64,000 bases of DNA, taken from contig CASBPS010000173.1 of the NCBI GenBank assembly GCA_949126835.1, forward strand, positions 223,894 to 287,893, read 5' to 3'. Under the pieces are notes generated by a model. It saw only the letters and a list, made by a program, of their open reading frames with translations. It was not told the DNA's origin and did no database searches. The position numbers were made by a program, and so were the translations under genes. This stretch comes from Anisus vortex. Lineage: Eukaryota > Mollusca > Gastropoda > Planorbidae. Below are positions 39,441 through 51,684 of the stretch, one piece after another (the stretch's first letter is position 1; each line of letters opens with the position of its first letter).

Positions 39441-40369
39441 AGCAGATTTGTGGTAATTGCGCTTCTGTTCTGGCCGTACAACGACTTGAATAGCAGATTT
39501 CTGGTTTTGGCTTCTCTTTTTGCCGTAATACAGCAGATTTGTGGTTTTGGCTTTTCCACAAAACGTACAACGACTTGAATAGCAGATTTCTTGTTTTGGC
39601 TCCTTTTCTGGCCGTAAAACAGCAGATTTGTGGTTTTGGCTTCTCTAGTGGCCGTACAAATGCAGATTTGTGGTTTTGGCTTCACTTTTGGCCGTAAAAC
39701 AGCAGATTTGTGGTTTTGGCTTTGTTTCTGGCCGTACAAAAGCAGATTTGTGGTTTTGGCTTCTCCACAAACCGTACAACGACTTGACTAGCAGATTTGT
39801 GGTAATTGCGCTTCCGTTCTGGCCGTACAACGACTTGAATAGCAGATTTCTGGTTTTGGCTCCTTTTCTGGCCGTAAAACAGCAGATTTGTGGTTTTGGC
39901 TTCTCTAATGGCCGTACAAAAGCAGATTTGTGGTTTTGGCTTCTCTTTTGGCCGTAAAACAGCAGTTTTGTGGTTTTAGCTTCTCCACAAACCGTACAAC
40001 GACTTGAAAAGCAGATTTGTGGTTTTGGCTTCTCCACAAAACGTACAACGACTCGAATAGCAGATTTCTGGTTTGGGATTCTCTTTTAGCCGTAAAAAAG
40101 CAGATTTGTGGTTTTGGCTTTGTTACTGGCATTACAAAAGCAGATTTGTGGTTTTGGCTTCTCCACAAACCGTACAACGATTTGACTAGCAGATTTGTGG
40201 TAATTGCGCTTCTGTTCTGGCCGTACAACGACTTGAATAGCAGATTTCTGGTTTTGGCTTCTCTTTTCGACGTAATACAGCAGATTTGTGATTTTGGCTT
40301 TGTTTCTGGCCGTACAAAAGCAGATTTGTGGTTTTGGCTTCTTCACAAACCGTACAACGACTTGACTAG

Positions 40370-43300
40370 CAGATTTCTGGTAATTGCGCTTCTGTTCTGG
40401 CCGTACAACGACTTGAATAGCAGATTTCTGGTTTTGGCTTCTCTTTTCGCCGTAATACAGCAGATTTGTGGTTTTGGCTTTTCCACAAAACGTACAACGA
40501 CTTGAATAGCAGATTTCTTGTTTTGGCTCCTTTTCTGGCCGTAAAACAGCAGATTTGTGGTTTTGGCTTCTCTAGTGGCCGTACAAAATAAGATTTGTGG
40601 TTTTGGCTTCTCTTTTGGCCGTAAAAAAGCAGTTTTGTGGTTTTAGCTTCTCCACAAAACGTACAACGACTCGAATAGCAGATTTCTGGTTTTGGCTTCA
40701 CTTTTGGCCGTAAAACAGCAGATTTGTGGTTTTGGCTTTGTTTCTGGCCGTACAAAAGCAGATTTGTGGTTTTGGCTTCTCCACAAACCGTACAACGACT
40801 TGACTAGCAGATTTGTGGTAATTGCGCTTCTGTTCTGGCCGTACAACGACTTGAATAGCAGATTTCTGGTTTTGGCTTCTCTTTTGGCCGTAAAAAAGCA
40901 GATTTGTTGTTTTGGCTTTGTTTCTGGCCGTACAAAAGCAGATTTGTGGTTTTGGCTTCTCCACAAACCGTACAATGACTTGACTAGCAGATTTGTGGTA
41001 ATTGCTCTTCTGTTCTGGCCGTACAACGACTTGAATAGCAGATTTCTGGTTTTGGCTTCTCTTTTCGCCGTAATACAGCAGATTTGTGGTTTTGGCTTTT
41101 CCACAAAACGTACAACGACTTGAATAGCAGATTTCTTGTTTTGGCTCCTTTTCTGGCCGTAAAACAGCAGATTTGTTGTTTTGGCTTCTCTAGTGGCCGT
41201 ACAAATGCAGATTTGTGGTTTTGGCTTCACTTTTGGCCGTAAGACAGCAGATTTGTGGTTTTGGCTTTGTTTCTGGCCGTACAAAAGCAGATTTGTGGTT
41301 TTGGCTTCTCCACAAACCGTACAACGACTTGACTAGCAGATTTGTGGTAATTGCGCTTCCGTTCTGCCCGTACAACGACTTGAATAGCAGATTTCTGGTT
41401 TTGGCTTCTCTTTTTGCAGTAATACAGCAGATTTGTGGTTTTGGCTTCTCTACTGGCCGTACAAAAGCTGATTTGTGGTTTTGGCTTCTCCAGAAACCGT
41501 ACAACGACTTGAAAAGCAGATTTCTGGTTTTGGCCCCTTTTCTGGCCGTACAAAAGCAGATTTGTGGTTTTGGCTTTACCACAATCCGTACAACGACTTG
41601 AATAGCAGATTTCTGGTTTTGGCTCCTTTTCTGGCCGTAAAACAGCAGATTTGTGGTTTTGGCTTCTCTAATGGCCGTACAAAAGCAGATTTGTGGTTTT
41701 GGCTTTTCTTTTGGCCGTAAAACAGCAGTTTTGTGGTTTTAGCTTCTCCACAAACCGTACAACGACTTGAAAAGCAGATTTGTGGTTTTGGCTTCACTTT
41801 TGGCCGTAAAACAGCAGATTTGTGGTTTTGGCTTTGTTTCTGGTCGTACAAAAGCAGATTTGTGGTTTTGGCTTCTCCAGAAACCGTACAACGACTTGAC
41901 TAGCAGATTTGTGGTAATTGCGCTTCTGTTCTGGCCGTACAACGACTTGAATAGCAGATTTCATGTTTTGGCTTCTCTTTTGGCCGTAAAAAAGCAGATT
42001 TGTGGTTTTGGCTTTGTTTCTGGCCGTACAAAAGCAGATTTGTGGTTTTGGCTTCTCCAGAAACCGTACAACGACTTGAAAAGCAGATTTCTGGTTTTGG
42101 CTCCTTTTCTGGCCGTACAAAAGCAGATTTGTGGTTTTGGCTTTTCCTCAATCCGTACAACGACTTGAATAGCAGATTTCTGGTTTTGGCTCCTTTTCTG
42201 GCCGTAAAACAGCAGATTTATGGTTTTGGCTTCTCTAATGGCCGTACAAAAGCAGATTTGTGGTTTTGGCTTCTCTTTTGGCCGTAAAACAGCAGTTTTG
42301 TGGTTTTAGCTTCTCCACAAACCGTACAACGACTTGAAAAGCAGATTTGTGGTTTTGGCTTCTCCACAAAACGTACAACGACTCGAATAGCAGATTTCTG
42401 GTTTAGGATTCTCTTTTAGCCGTAAAAAAGCAGATTTGTGGTTTTGGCTTTGTTTCTGGCATTACAAAAGCAGATTTGTGGTTTTGGCTTCTCCACAAAC
42501 CGTACAACGATTTGACTAGCAGATTTGTGATAATTGCGCTTCTGTTCTGGCCGTACAACGACTTGAATAGCAGATTTCTGGTTTTGGCCTCTCTTTTCGC
42601 CGTAATACAGCAGATTTGTGATTTTGGCTTTGTTTCTGGCCGTACAAAAGCAGATTTGTGGTTTTGGCTTCTTCACAAACCGTACAACGACTTGACTAGC
42701 AGATTTCTAGTAATTGCGCTTCTGTTCTGGCCGTACAACGACTTGAATAGCAGATTTCTGGTTTTGGCTTCTCTTTTCGCCGTAATACAGCAGATTTGTG
42801 GTTTTGGCTTTTCCACAAAACGTACAACGACTTGAATAGCAGATTTCTTGTTTTGGCTCCTTTTCTGGCCGTAAAACAGCAGATTTGTGGTTTTGGCTTC
42901 TCTAGTGGCCGTACAAATGCAGATTTGTGGTTTTGGCTTCTCCAGAAACCGTACAACGACTTGAAAAGCAGATTTCTGGTTTTGGCCCCTTTTCTGGCCG
43001 TACAAAAGCAGATTTGTGGTTTTGGCTTTACCACAATCCGTACAACGACTTGAATAGCAGATTTCTGGTTTTGGCTCCTTTTCTGGCCGTAAAACAGCAG
43101 ATTTGTGGTTTTGGCTTCTCTAATGGCCGTACAAAAGCAGATTTGTGGTTTTGGCTTTTCTTTTGGCCGTAAAACAGCAGTTTTGTGGTTTTAGCTTCTC
43201 CACAAACCGTACAACGACTTGAAAAGCAGATTTGTGGTTTTGGCTTCACTTTTGGCCGTAAAACAGCAGATTTGTGGTTTTGGCTTTGTTTCTGGTCGTA

Positions 43301-44020
43301 CAAAAGCAGATTTGTGGTTTTGGCTTCTCCACAAACCGTACAACGACTTGACTAGCAGATTTGTGGTAATTGCGCTTCTGTTCTGGCCGTACAACGACTT
43401 GAATAGCAGATTTCTGGTTTTGGCTTCTCTTTTGGCCGTAAAAAAGCAGATTTGTGGTTTTGGCTTTGTTTCTGGCCGTACAAAAGCAGATTTGTGGTTT
43501 TGGCTTCTCCAGAAACCGTACAACGACTTGAAAAGCAGATTTCTGGTTTTGGCTCCTTTTCTGGCCGTACAAAAGCAGATTTGTGATTTTGGCTTTTCCT
43601 CAATCCGTACAACGACTTGAATAGCAGATTTCTGGTTTTGGCTCCTTTTCTGGCCGTAAAACAGCAGATTTGTGGTTTTGGCTTCTCTAATGGCCGTACA
43701 AAAGCAGATTTGTGGTTTTGGCTTCTCTTTTGGCCGTAAAACAGCAGTTTTGTGGTTTTAGCTTCTCCACAAACCGTACAACGACTTGAAAAGCAGATTT
43801 GTGGTTTTGGCTTCTCCACAAAACGTACAACGACTGGACTAGCAGATTTGTGGTAATTGCGCTTCCGTTCTGGCCGTACAACGACTTGAATAGCAGATTT
43901 CTGGTTTGGGATTCTCTTTTAGCCGTAAAAAAGCAGATTTGTGGTTTTGGCTTTGTTTCTGGCATTACAAAAGCAGATTTGTGGTTTTGGCTTCTCCACA
44001 AACCGTACAACGATTTGACT
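40370..44020 (+). repeat. Rearranged copy of the 30-37 kb region
   Basis: From about 40.37 to 42.9 kb it matches 30.17-32.7 kb at offset 10,200 (and 32.98-35.5 kb at 7,392). After a deletion of 260 bp near 42.92 kb it matches 35.8-36.9 kb at offset 7,132, including the 718-bp block with the extra 51-mer. The zone ends at a chimeric monomer. Confidence 0.83.
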
Positions 44021-44084
44021 AGCAGATTTGTGGTTTGGGATTCTCTTTTAGCCGCTTCTGTTCTGGCCGTACAACGACTTGAAT
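44021..44084 (+). repeat. 64-bp chimeric monomer
   Basis: A 51-mer in which the seven bases TAATTGC are replaced by the 20 bases TTTGGGATTCTCTTTTAGCC of a different 40-mer type. This makes the only 64-bp monomer I noticed. It marks a junction: to its left the sequence follows 36.9 kb (offset 7,132), and to its right it follows 9.5 kb (offset 34,541). Confidence 0.88.
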
Positions 44085-47000
44085 AGCAGATTTCTGGTTT
44101 TGGCTTCTCTTTTCGCCGTAATACAGCAGATTTGTGGTTTTGGCTTCTCTACTGGCCGTACAAAAGCTGATTTGTGGTTTTGGCTTCTCCAGAAACCGTA
44201 CAACGACTTGAATAGCAGATTTCTGGTTTTGGCTCCTTTTCTGGCCGTACAAAAGCAGATTTGTGGTTTTGGCTATTCAACAATCCGTACAACGACTTGA
44301 ATAGCAGATTTCTTGTTTTGGCTCCTTTTCTGGCCGTAAAACAGCAGATTTGTGGTTTTGGCTTCTCTAATGGCCGTACAAAATAAGATTTGTGGTTTTG
44401 GCTTCTCTGTTGGCCGTAAAACAGCAGTTTTGTGGTTTTAGCTTCTCCACAAACCGTACAACGACTTGAAAAGCAGATTTGTGGTTTTGGCTTCTCCACA
44501 AAACGTACAACGACTTGAATAGCAGATTTCTGGTTTTGGCTTCACTTTTGGCCGTAAAACAGCAGATTTGTGGTTTTGGCTTTGTTTCTGGCCGTACAAA
44601 AGCAGATTTGTGGTTTTGGCTTCTCCACAAACCGTACAACGACTTGTCTAGCAGATTTGTGGTAATTGCGCTTCTGTTCTGGCCGTACAACGACTTGAAT
44701 AGCAGATTTCTGGTTTTGGCTTTTCTTTTGGCCGTAAAAAAGCAGATTTGTGGTTTTGGCTCCTTTTCTGGCCGTACAAAAGCAGATTTGTGGTTTTGGC
44801 TTTTCCACAAAACGTACAACGACTTGAATAGCAGATTTCTTGTTTTGGCTCCTTTTCTGGCCGTAAAACAGCAGATTTGTGGTTTTGGCTTCTCTAGTGG
44901 CCGTACAAAAGCAGATTTGTGGTTTTGGCTTCTCTTTTGGCCGTAAAACAGCAGTTTTGTGGTTTTAGCTTCTCCACAAACCGTACAACGACTTGACTAG
45001 CAGATTTGTGGTAATTGCGCTTCTGTTCTGGCCGTACGACGACTTGAATAGCAGATTTGTGGTTTTGGCTTCTATTTTCGCCGTAATACAGCAGATTTGT
45101 GGTTTTGGCTTTTCCACAAAACGTACAACGACTTGAATAGCAGATTTCTTGTTTTGGCTCCTTTTCTGGCCGTAAAACAGCAGATTTGTGGTTTTGGCTT
45201 CTCTAGTGGCCGTACAAAATCAGATTTGTGGTTTTGGCTTCTCTTTTGGCCGTAAAACAGCAGTTTTGTGGTTTTAGTATTTGCACAAACCGTACAACGA
45301 CTTGAAAAGCAGATTTGTGGTTTTGGCTTCTCCACAAAACGTACAACGACTTGAATAGCAGATTTCTGGTTTTGGCTTCACTTTTGGCCGTAAAACAGCA
45401 GATTTGTGGTTTTGGCTTCTCTAGTGGCCGTACAAAATCAGATTTGTGGTTTTGGCTTCTCTTTTGGCCGTAAAACAGCAGTTTTGTAGTTTTAGCTTCT
45501 CCACAAACCGTACAACGACTTGACTAGCAGATTTGTGGTAATTGCGCTTCTGTTCTGGCCGTACGACGACTTGAATAGCAGATTTCTGGTTTTGGCTTCT
45601 CTTTTCGCCGTAATACAGCAGATTTGTGGTTTTGGCTTTTCCACAAAACGTACAACGACTTGAATAGCAGATTTCTTGTTTTGGCTCCTTTTCTGGCCGT
45701 AAAACAGCAGATTTGTGGTTTTGGCTTCTCTAGTGGCCGTACAAAATCAGATTTGTGGTTTTGGCTTCTCTTTTGGCCGTAAAACAGCAGTTTTGTGGTT
45801 TTAGCTTTTCCACAAACCGTACAACGACTTGAAAAGCAGATTTGTGGTTTTGGCTTCTCCACAAAACGTACAACGACTTGAATAGCAGATTTCTGGTTTT
45901 GGCTTCACTTTTGGCCGTAAAACAGCAGATTTGTGGTTTTGGCTTCTCTAGTGGCCGTACAAAATCAGATTTGTGGTTTTGGCTTCTCTTTTGGCCGTAA
46001 AACAGCAGTTTTGTGGTTTTAGCTTCTCCACAAACCGTACAACGACTTGAAAAGCAGATTTATGGTTTTGGCTTCTCCACAAAACGTACAACGATTTGAA
46101 AAGCAGATTTCTGGTTTGGGATTCTCTTTTCGCCGTAATACAGCAGATTTGTGGTTTTGGCTTCTCTACCGGCCGTACAAAAGCTGATTTGTGGTTTTGG
46201 CTTCTCCAGAAACCGTACAACGACTTGAAAAGCAGATTTCTGGTTTTGGCTCCTTTTCTGGCCGTACAAAAGCAGATTTGTGGTTTTGGCTTCTCCACAA
46301 AACGTACAACGACTTGAATAGCAGATTTCTGGTTTGGGATTCTCTTTTAGCCGTAAAAAAGCAGATTTGTGGTTTTGGCTTTGTTTCTGGCCGTACAAAA
46401 GCAGATTTGTGGTTTTGGCTTCTCCACAAACCGTACAACGACTTGACTAGCAGATTTGTGGTAATTGCGCTTCTGTTCTGGCCGTACGACGACTTGAATA
46501 GCAGATTTCTGGTTTTGGCTTCTCTTTTCGCCGTAATACAGCAGATTTGTGGTTTTGGCTTTTCCACAAAACGTACAACGACTTGAATAGCAGATTTCTT
46601 GTTTTGGCTCCTTTTCTGGCCGTAAAACAGCAGATTTGTGGTTTTGGCTTCTCTAGTGGCCGTACAAAAGCAGATTTGTGGTTTTGGCTTCTCTTTTGGC
46701 CGTAAAACAGCAGATTTGTGGTTTTGGCTTCTCCACAAAACGTACAACGATTTGAAAAGCAGATTTCTGGTTTGGGATTCTCTTTTCGCCGTAATAAAGC
46801 AGATTTGTGGTTTTGGCTTCTCTACTGGCCGTACAAAAGCTGATTTGTGGTTTTGGCTTCTCCAGAAACCGTACAACGACTTGAAAAGCAGATTTCTGGT
46901 TTTGGCTCGTTATCTGGCCGTACAAAAGCAGATTTGTGGTTTTGGCTTTTCCACAATCCGTACAACGACTTGAATAGCAGATTTCTGGTTTTGGCTCCTT

Positions 47001-49860
47001 TTCTGGCCGTAAAACAGCAGATTTGTGGTTTTGGCTTCTCTAATGGCCGAACAAAAGCAGATTTGTGGTTTTGGCTTCTCTTTTGGCCGAAAAACAGCAG
47101 TTTTGTGGTTTTAGCTTCTCCACAAACCGTACAACGACTTGAAAAGCAGATTTGTGGTTTTGGCTTCTCCACAAAACGTACAACGATTTGAAAAGCAGAT
47201 TTCTGGTTTGGGATTCTCTTTTAGCCGTAAAAAAGCAGATTTGTGGTTTTGGCTTCTTCACAAACCGTACAACGACTTGACTAGCAGATTTGTGGTAATG
47301 GTGCTTCTGTTCTGGTCGTACAAGGACTTGAATAGCAGATTTGTGGTTTTAGCTTCTTTTTTGGCCGTAATAAAGCAGATTTGTAGTTTTGGCTTCTCTA
47401 GTGGCCGTACAAAAGCAGATTTGTGGTTTTGACTTCTCTTTAGGTCGTAAAACAGCAGATTTCTGGTTTTGGCATCTCTACTGGCCGTAAAACAGCAGAT
47501 TTGTGGTTTTGGCTTCTCTACTGGCCGCACAATTGCAGAATTGTTGATTTGGCTTTTCCACAATTCGTACAACGACTTGAATAGCAGATTTCTTGTTTTG
47601 GCTTCTTTTCTGACCGTACAACGACTTGAAAAGAAGATTTGTGGTTTTAGCTTCTCTTTTCGCCGTAATAAAGCAGATTTGTGGTTTTGGCTTCTCTAGT
47701 GGCCGTACAAAAGCAGATTTGTGGTTTTGACTTCTCTTTAGGTCGTAAAACAGCAGATTTCTGGTTTTGGCTTTTTTTCTGGCCGTACAACGACTTGAAT
47801 AGAAGATTTGTGGTTTTGGCTTCTCTTTTGGCCGTAAAACATTAGATTTGTGGTTTTGGCTTCTCCACAAACCGTACAACGACTTGACTAGCAGATTTGT
47901 GGTAATTGCGCTTCTGTTCTGGCCGTACAACGACTTGAATAGCAGATTTCTGGTTTTGGCTTCTCTTTTTGCCGTAATACAGCAGATTTGTGGTTTTGGC
48001 TTTTCCACAAAACGTACAACGACTTGAAAAGCAGATTTCTAGTTTTGGCTTCTTTTCTGGCCGTACAACGACTTAACAAGCAGATTTCTGGTTTTGGCTT
48101 CTCCACAAACCGTACAACGACTTGACTAGCAGATTTGTGGTAATGGCGCTTCTGTTCTGGCCGTACAACGACTTGAATAGCAGATTTCTAATTTTGGCTT
48201 CTCTTTTGGCCGTAAAAAAGCAGATTTGTGGTTTTGGCTTTGTTTCTGGCCGTACAAAAGTAGATTTTTTGTTTTGGGTTTTCCACAAACCGTACAACGA
48301 CTTGACTAGCAGATTTGTGGTAATTGCTCTTCTGTTCTGGCCGTACAACGACTTGAATAGCAGATTTCTGGTTTTGGCTTCTCTTTTCGCCGTAATACAG
48401 CAGATTTGTGGTTTTGGCTTCTCTACTGGCCGTACAAAAGCTGATTTGTGGTTTTGGCTTCTCCAGAAACCGTACAACGACTTGAATAGCAGATTTCTGG
48501 TTTTGGCTCCTTTTCTGGCCGTACAAAAGCAGATTTGTGGTTTTGGCTATTCAACAATCCGTACAACGACTTGAATAGCAGATTTCTTGTTTTGGCTCCT
48601 TTTCTGGCCGTAAAACAGCAGATTTGTGGTTTTGGCTTCTCTAATGGCCGTACAAAATAAGATTTGTGGTTTTGGCTTCTCTTTTGGCCGTAAAACAGCA
48701 GTTTTGTGGTTTTAGCTTCTCCACAAACCGTACAACCACTTGAAAAGCAGATTTGTGGTTTTGGCTTCTCCACAAAACGTACAACGACTTGAATAGCAGA
48801 TTTCTGGTTTTGGCTTCACTTTTGGCCGTAAAACAGCAGATTTGTGGTTTTGGCTTTGTTTCTGGCCGTACAAAAGCAGATTTGTGGTTTTGGCTTCTCC
48901 ACAAACCGTACAACGACTTGTCTAGCAGATTTGTGGTAATTGCGCTTCTGTTCTGGCCGTACAACGACTTGAATAGCAGATTTCTGGTTTTGGCTTCTCT
49001 TTTGGCCGTAAAAATACAGATTTGTGGTTTTGGCTCCTTTTCTGGCCGTACAAAAGCAGATTTGAGGTTTTGGCTTTTCCACAAAACGTACAACGACTTG
49101 AATAGCAGATTTCTTGTTTTGGCTCCTTTTCTGGACGTAAAACAGCAGATTTGTGGTTTTGGCTTCTCTAGTGACCGTACAAAATCAGATTTGTGGTTTT
49201 GGCTTCTCTTTTGGCCGTAAAACAGCAGTTTTGTGGTTTTAGCTTCTCCACAAACCGTACAACGACTTGACTAGCAGATTTGTGGTAATTGCGCTTCTGT
49301 TCTGGCCGTACGACGACTTGAATAGCAGATTTGTGGTTTTGGCTTCTCTTTTCGCCGTAATACAGCAGATTTGTGGTTTTGGCTTTTCCACAAAACGTAC
49401 AACGACTTGAATAGCAGATTTCTTGTTTTGGCTCCTTTTCTGGCCGTAAAACAGCAGATTTGTGGTTTTGGCTTCTCTAGTGGCCGTACAAAATCAGATT
49501 TGTGGTTTTGGCTTCTCTTTTGGACGTAAAACAGCAGTTTTGTGGTTTTAGCTTTTCCACAAACCGTACAACGACTTGAAAAGCAGATTTGTGGTTTTGG
49601 CTTCTCCACAAAACGTACAACGACTTGAATAGCAGATTTCTGGTTTTGGCTTCACTTTTGGCCGTAAAACAGCAGATTTGTGGTTTTGGCTTCTCTAGTG
49701 GCCGTACAAAATCAGATTTGTGGTTTTGGCTTCTCTTTTGGCCGTAAAACAGCAGTTTTGTAGTTTTAGCTTCTCCACAAACCGTACAACGACTTGACTA
49801 GCAGATTTGTGGTAATTGCGCTTCTGTTCTGGCCGTACGACGACTTGAATAGCAGATTTC
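44085..49860 (+). repeat. Mosaic zone with 4,274-bp long-period repeat
   Basis: Sequence at 44.05-46.28 kb recurs at 48.32-50.55 kb (offset 4,274). Between them lies 46.7-48.0 kb, homologous to 38.3-39.6 kb and holding the fourth divergent block. Small private changes include GTATTTGCACAAACC near 45280 and two CCGAA monomers near 47049 and 47089. Confidence 0.8.
47283..47889 (+). repeat. Divergent marker block, copy 4 (607 bp)
   Basis: It matches copy 3 at a constant offset of 8,449 over its full length, including the doubled TTGACTTCTCTTTAGGTCG pair. The aattgttgat sequence is at 47539. Confidence 0.87.
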
Positions 49861-50772
49861 TGGTTTTGGCTTCTCTTTTCGCCGTAATACAGCAGATTTG
49901 TGGTTTTGGCTTTTCTACAAAACGTACAACGACTTGAATAGCAGATTTCTTGTTTTGGCTCCTTTTCTGGCCGTAAAACAGCAGATTTGTGGTTTTGGCT
50001 TCTCTAGTGGCCGTACAAAATCAGATTTGTGGTTTTGGCTTCTCTTTTGGCCGTAAAACAGCAGTTTTGTGGTTTTAGCTTTTCCACAAACCGTACAACG
50101 ACTTGAAAAGCAGATTTGTGGTTTTGGCTTCTCCACAAAACGTACAACGACTTGAATAGCAGATTTCTGGTTTTGGCTTCACTTTTGGCCGTAAAACAGC
50201 AGATTTGTGGTTTTGGCTTCTCTAATTGCCTTACAAATGCAGATTTGTGGTTTTGGCTTCTCTTTTGGCCGTAAAAAAGCAGTTTTGTGGTTTTAGCTTC
50301 TCCACAAACCGTACAACGACTTGAAAAGCAGATTTGTGGTTTTGGCTTCTCTACAAAACGTACAACGATTTGAAAAGCAGATTTCGGGTTTGGGATTCTC
50401 TTTTCGCCGTAATACAGCAGATTTGTGGTTTTGGCTTCTCTACCGGGCGTACAAAAGCTGATTTGTGGTTTTGGCTTCTCCAGAAACCGTACAACGACTT
50501 GAAAAGCAGATTTCTGGTTTTGGCTCCTTTTCTGGCCGTACAAAAGCAGATTTGTGGTTTTGGCTTTTCCACAATCCGTACAACGACTTGAATAGCAGAT
50601 TTCTGGTTTTGGCTCCTTTTCTGGCCTTAAAACAGCAGATTTTTGGTTTTGGCTTCTCTAATGGCCGTACAAAAGCAGATTTGTGGTTTTGGCTTCTCTT
50701 TTGGCCGTAAAACAGCAGTTTTGTGGTTTTAGCTTCTCCACAAACCGTACAACGACTTGAAAAGCAGATTTG
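49861..50772 (+). repeat. 912-bp tandem repeat, copy 1
   Basis: It is followed immediately by an apparently identical copy. It has private changes seen in both copies and not elsewhere: TTTCGGGTTTGGG, CTCTACCGGGCG, TTTTCTACAAAACG, CTCTAATTGCCTTAC and TTTTTGGTTTTGG. Confidence 0.88.
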
Positions 50773-51684
50773 TGGTTTTGGCTTCTCTTTTCGCCGTAAT
50801 ACAGCAGATTTGTGGTTTTGGCTTTTCTACAAAACGTACAACGACTTGAATAGCAGATTTCTTGTTTTGGCTCCTTTTCTGGCCGTAAAACAGCAGATTT
50901 GTGGTTTTGGCTTCTCTAGTGGCCGTACAAAATCAGATTTGTGGTTTTGGCTTCTCTTTTGGCCGTAAAACAGCAGTTTTGTGGTTTTAGCTTTTCCACA
51001 AACCGTACAACGACTTGAAAAGCAGATTTGTGGTTTTGGCTTCTCCACAAAACGTACAACGACTTGAATAGCAGATTTCTGGTTTTGGCTTCACTTTTGG
51101 CCGTAAAACAGCAGATTTGTGGTTTTGGCTTCTCTAATTGCCTTACAAATGCAGATTTGTGGTTTTGGCTTCTCTTTTGGCCGTAAAAAAGCAGTTTTGT
51201 GGTTTTAGCTTCTCCACAAACCGTACAACGACTTGAAAAGCAGATTTGTGGTTTTGGCTTCTCTACAAAACGTACAACGATTTGAAAAGCAGATTTCGGG
51301 TTTGGGATTCTCTTTTCGCCGTAATACAGCAGATTTGTGGTTTTGGCTTCTCTACCGGGCGTACAAAAGCTGATTTGTGGTTTTGGCTTCTCCAGAAACC
51401 GTACAACGACTTGAAAAGCAGATTTCTGGTTTTGGCTCCTTTTCTGGCCGTACAAAAGCAGATTTGTGGTTTTGGCTTTTCCACAATCCGTACAACGACT
51501 TGAATAGCAGATTTCTGGTTTTGGCTCCTTTTCTGGCCTTAAAACAGCAGATTTTTGGTTTTGGCTTCTCTAATGGCCGTACAAAAGCAGATTTGTGGTT
51601 TTGGCTTCTCTTTTGGCCGTAAAACAGCAGTTTTGTGGTTTTAGCTTCTCCACAAACCGTACAACGACTTGAAAAGCAGATTTG
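50773..51684 (+). repeat. 912-bp tandem repeat, copy 2
   Basis: I saw no difference from 49861-50772. Similarity ends near 51698, where CTCCACAAAACG replaces CTCTTTTCGCCG. The start of the repeat falls inside the shared GGTTTTGGC core, as expected of exchange between different monomers. Confidence 0.88.

Larger units (their letters stand above)
37381..40369 (+). repeat. Satellite zone homologous to 7.4-9.5 kb
   Basis: It matches 7.39-8.27 kb at offset 29,882. After a local 396-bp duplication the offset is 30,278, through the third divergent block. The same material recurs at 46.7-48.0 kb (offset 8,448 to 8,449). Confidence 0.8.
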
